Of a stretch of 64,000 nucleotides of DNA, positions 61,331-64,000 are shown piece by piece. The notes under the pieces are model-generated. The model was not told the DNA's origin. It did not search any database and saw only the letters and a list, made by a program, of their open reading frames with translations. The stretch is from NCBI RefSeq assembly GCF_021190915.1, contig NZ_JAIOAP010000001.1, positions 124,001 to 188,000 on the forward strand. Reading direction: 5' to 3'. The translations under genes were made by a program, and so were the position numbers. Origin of the DNA: Cohnella silvisoli. Lineage in GTDB: Bacteria > Bacillota > Bacilli > Paenibacillales > Paenibacillaceae. How positions within the stretch are numbered: the first letter of the stretch is position 1; each line of letters begins with the position of its first letter.

Positions 61331-62206
61331 ATGAACGATTGGAATCGGTCGGATACGACCTTAACGATTCAAGCCGCAACCCGGCCGGGCAGCCCGCTTA
61401 AACCGAATGAAGACGCTCTGGTGCTCAATGAACGAAATCGCATTTACGGCGTCGTAGACGGCGTATCATCCATGGTCAAATATTACGACGATGAGGGAAA
61501 GACGGGAGGTTGGATTGCCGCTCAGCTCTTAGCTGCCGAGCTGCATGAGGAATCGCCGGAGCTCGATCTCAGAGTGGCCGTTTTGCGGGCGAATTGGCGC
61601 TTGCGCCAGCGTATGCAAGAGGCCGGAATTGACATGGCAGCCAAATGGAAACGCTGGGGAGCGGTATTCGCCGTCGTTAAAATCCATGACGACCATTTCG
61701 AATTCGTTCAAAGCGGCGATTGCATGATATTCGCGAGGTACAACGATGGAAGCATTCGGACATTGAGCCGGAATCAAGTGGCCGGATTCGACCTCCAATC
61801 TTTGAGAGCGAAACATGCGTTGAAGGAGTTAGGAGTGTTAACGGATGAAGAAATCGGCAATCGGATGCGACCCATTCACGAAGCTAACCGGAATAAGGCA
61901 AATACGTTGAAAGGCTACTCCGTCATGAATGGGGATCCCGCCCTCGCATCGTTTATGGAATACGGGCACATCTCGAGGGCGAACGTGCATAAAGTTTACG
62001 CGGTTACGGACGGCATGTTTCATTTTATCGAAAATGACGAGGACCCGCACAAATGGGAGAAGTTCATTGCCCGACTGGAAGAAGCGGGTATCGAACCTTA
62101 TATGGACCAATTGGTCGAACAAGAAGAACTCGATCCTTTATGCGAGGAACACCCGCGCCATAAGAAGTCGGATGACAAGTCGGCTGTCATTGTGGAGTTC
62201 CGATGA
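61331..62206 (+). CDS. PP2C-like protein serine/threonine phosphatase
   Basis: A 291-residue protein with the metal-binding motifs of the PPM/PP2C family in order: NEDA near 26, VDGV near 42, GDC near 135 in place of GDS, TDG near 226 and a final DD (KSDDKSAVIVEF). It lacks a membrane segment or sensor domain, so it is a free cytosolic phosphatase. It follows the acetyltransferase by four bases and lies before the dehydratase. A phosphatase of this kind inside a sugar-transport operon is unusual; its target is unknown. Confidence 0.8.
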   Translation: MNDWNRSDTTLTIQAATRPGSPLKPNEDALVLNERNRIYGVVDGVSSMVKYYDDEGKTGGWIAAQLLAAELHEESPELDLRVAVLRANWRLRQRMQEAGIDMAAKWKRWGAVFAVVKIHDDHFEFVQSGDCMIFARYNDGSIRTLSRNQVAGFDLQSLRAKHALKELGVLTDEEIGNRMRPIHEANRNKANTLKGYSVMNGDPALASFMEYGHISRANVHKVYAVTDGMFHFIENDEDPHKWEKFIARLEEAGIEPYMDQLVEQEELDPLCEEHPRHKKSDDKSAVIVEFR

Positions 62207-62250
62207 AAGCGTTCGGAATCGGCAGCTGACGGGATCTATAGAGGATGGGG

Positions 62251-63981
62251 ATGCAGAGCATGATCTTGCGCAGTCAGGAATGGTTTGACGGACGACCCGA
62301 TCATTCGTTTGAGCATCGATCGTCGATGAGGGCGATGGGACATCTGCCGGAATCGTACATGGGAAAACCGATTATCGGCATCTTTAATTCGTGGAACGAT
62401 TTCACCAATTGCAACTTGCCGCATAAACAGCTTGTCGAGTATGTGAAACGCGGGGTGCTTATGGCCGGAGGGTATCCGATGGAGATGCATTCCATCTCGA
62501 CTCCGTCGGACTTCATGAAGCCGTCCGATTTGCCTTACCGGAATTTAATGTCGATGGATATCGAAGAAATGATTCGCTCTTTGCCCATAGACGGAGCGAT
62601 TCACTTATGCGAATGCGACAAGACGACGCCCGCGCAACTGATGGCCGCCGCCAGCTGCGATATCCCGGCCATTCAATTGGCAGCGGGACATCGCGCATCC
62701 GCCTATATGCAAGGGAAAGCCGTTAATTATGGAACGGATACGTGGAAATATCTAGACGATTACAACGCCGGATTGGTATCTGAGCAGCAGTGGCAGGAGC
62801 TGGAAACGAATATTTCCTGCAGCTTGGGCGGTTGTCCGGTGATGGGAACGGCCTCGACGATGAAGAGCCTCTCGGAAATGCTAGGCATGATGCTCCCCGG
62901 CACGGCGAGCATTCCGGCTCATCACGCCGCGCGATATGCCGCGGCGGAAATGACGGGGCGGCGTATTGTGGAGATGGTGCGGGAAGGTTTACATCCTTCA
63001 TTATTAATGACGGAAGCGGCTTTCCATAACGCGATCAAGCTGCTGGCCGCTTTGGGAGGTTCCAGCAATGCGGTCATTCATCTGACGGCCATAGCCGGTC
63101 GATTGGGTATTCGTTTAGGGTTGGATGCCTACGCGGACCAATCGCGGAACGTGCCTCTGCTCGTAAATCTGCAGCCGAGCGGAATTTATAACATGGATCA
63201 GTTCCATGTGGCAGGTGGAATTGGGGCTGCGATTAAGCAACTCCTGCCGCTTCTGGACTGCAGCGCCTTGGCTGCGACCGGAAAAACGATCGCGGAAGAA
63301 TACGGGCAGTATGAGGTTTACTCTCCCGAAGTTATCGCTTCATTGGACCAGCCGGTCAAGGAGTTTTCCGGATTCGTCGTATTCAGGGGCAGTTTGGCTC
63401 CCGACGGCGCCATTCTTAAGAGAGCGGCAAGCTCGTTGAACTTCGACCGCTTCATTGGGAAGGCTGTCGTATTCGAGGATTATGCGGATATGCTGGCAAG
63501 GATTAACGATGACGACTTGGACGTGCGGGAGGATTCCGTTCTATTAATGAAAAACTGCGGTCCCATCGGAGCGGGAATGCCGGAATGGGGAATGATCCCG
63601 ATTCCGAACAAGCTGCTGAAATTAGGAGTGCGGGATATGGTGCGCATTAGCGACGCCAGGATGAGCGGTACCAGCTATGGAACGGTCATTCTGCATGCCT
63701 CTCCCGAATCGGCATTGGGAGGACCGTTAGCTATCGTTCAGGATGGCGATGAGATCGAGGTGGATTTGCCTAACGGAATCATCAACTTAAGAGTCGACGA
63801 CAAGACCATGGAGGATCGGCTAGCCCGTTGGCAAGCGCCTTCTTCCCCTCACAAACGGGGATTTATGCGAATCTATGAGGATCAGGTGCTGCAAGCACAC
63901 GAGGGGTGCGACTTTTGGTCCTTGCGTCCGAAGGATCGTTCGGAAGTCAAGCTAGTCCCTCCGATTGTCGGAAGAGGTTAA
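62251..63981 (+). CDS. IlvD/Edd-family sugar-acid dehydratase
   Basis: A 576-residue dehydratase of the dihydroxy-acid/phosphogluconate family. Cluster ligands: TNCN near 53, CECDKTTPA near 120, and GGCPVMGTASTM near 195, the set for a [2Fe-2S] cluster; the C-terminal GPIGAGMPEWG and RISDARMSGTSYGTVILHASPESALGG are also intact. Sequence context favours an aldonate dehydratase (arabonate/xylonate-like) over branched-chain amino-acid synthesis. ATG 62251 has GAGG six bases before it; ATG 62245 directly abuts that site. Confidence 0.88.
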   Translation: MQSMILRSQEWFDGRPDHSFEHRSSMRAMGHLPESYMGKPIIGIFNSWNDFTNCNLPHKQLVEYVKRGVLMAGGYPMEMHSISTPSDFMKPSDLPYRNLMSMDIEEMIRSLPIDGAIHLCECDKTTPAQLMAAASCDIPAIQLAAGHRASAYMQGKAVNYGTDTWKYLDDYNAGLVSEQQWQELETNISCSLGGCPVMGTASTMKSLSEMLGMMLPGTASIPAHHAARYAAAEMTGRRIVEMVREGLHPSLLMTEAAFHNAIKLLAALGGSSNAVIHLTAIAGRLGIRLGLDAYADQSRNVPLLVNLQPSGIYNMDQFHVAGGIGAAIKQLLPLLDCSALAATGKTIAEEYGQYEVYSPEVIASLDQPVKEFSGFVVFRGSLAPDGAILKRAASSLNFDRFIGKAVVFEDYADMLARINDDDLDVREDSVLLMKNCGPIGAGMPEWGMIPIPNKLLKLGVRDMVRISDARMSGTSYGTVILHASPESALGGPLAIVQDGDEIEVDLPNGIINLRVDDKTMEDRLARWQAPSSPHKRGFMRIYEDQVLQAHEGCDFWSLRPKDRSEVKLVPPIVGRG

Positions 63982-63996
63982 GAGGAGGAAACGATC

Positions 63997-64000
63997 ATGA
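63997..64000 (+). CDS. Start of a further gene, cut by the window edge
   Basis: An ATG at 63997 preceded by AGAGGAGG at ideal spacing, 15 bases after the dehydratase stop. Only the start codon is visible, so no product can be named, but the operon evidently continues. Confidence 0.6.

Noticed and set aside
1..64000. CRISPR arrays, complete insertion sequences, tRNA or rRNA genes
   Set aside because: No regularly spaced repeats, no transposase with terminal repeats apart from the Rpn-type nuclease, and no RNA gene signatures seen on either strand.

Overview
The window reads as chromosome of a Gram-positive soil bacterium of the Paenibacillaceae (Paenibacillus/Cohnella type). The signs are strong AGGAGG-type ribosome binding sites, TTG and GTG starts, YesM/YesN-like two-component regulators, LplB/LplC-type sugar permeases, an S-layer-homology surface protein, HflX, and a SWIM/SNF2 gene pair like B. 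subtilis ywqB/ywqA. I see no tRNA, rRNA, CRISPR array, prophage or complete insertion sequence.

Region 1 (1-12.6 kb) is a mixed housekeeping and accessory stretch. It holds the tail of a nitronate monooxygenase, a TfoX-like protein, an ArsR regulator with two SRPBCC proteins, a pirin with its MarR regulator, a cytochrome P450, a small hydrophobic protein, a third SRPBCC protein, a MarR/MFS pair sharing one operator sequence, and a zinc-ribbon protein. A desaturase-like hydroxylase coupled to a MocE-type Rieske ferredoxin follows, then an AraC regulator divergent from an aldose-epimerase-like protein.

Region 2 (12.6-27.7 kb) is a carbohydrate-utilisation locus. A LacI repressor is divergent from a long operon encoding a sugar-binding lipoprotein, two permeases, a tandem array of two gene types, a large clan GH-A glycosidase and a Cys-type sulfatase. 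The array consists of an unrecognised secreted protein (A) and a five-bladed-propeller glycosidase (B). It has been remodelled by deletion: B1 is a frameshifted remnant, and a lost A copy survives only as a leader fused to B2. Two matching palindromes sit where LacI would act.

Region 3 (27.7-40 kb) is a second carbohydrate locus. It has a GH36-like alpha-galactosidase, an AraC regulator, an enolase-superfamily sugar-acid dehydratase, a membrane AraC regulator, an ABC importer and a GH28-like beta-helix enzyme.

Region 4 (40-48 kb) holds a protein of unknown function, the SNF2/SWIM pair, an Rpn-type nuclease and hflX. The hflX leader carries two terminator-like hairpins.

Region 5 (48.5-64 kb) is a third carbohydrate locus. 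It has a YesM/YesN-like pair, a 1421-residue SLH surface protein, a binding protein with two permeases, a Gfo/Idh/MocA oxidoreductase, a GNAT acetyltransferase, a PP2C-like phosphatase and an IlvD/Edd-type dehydratase, with one further gene starting at the edge. None of the three importers has its own ATPase, so a shared MsmX-type ATPase elsewhere is likely. The loci together suggest an organism that cuts complex, perhaps sulfated or acidic, plant or algal polysaccharides at the surface and finishes the oligosaccharides inside the cell.
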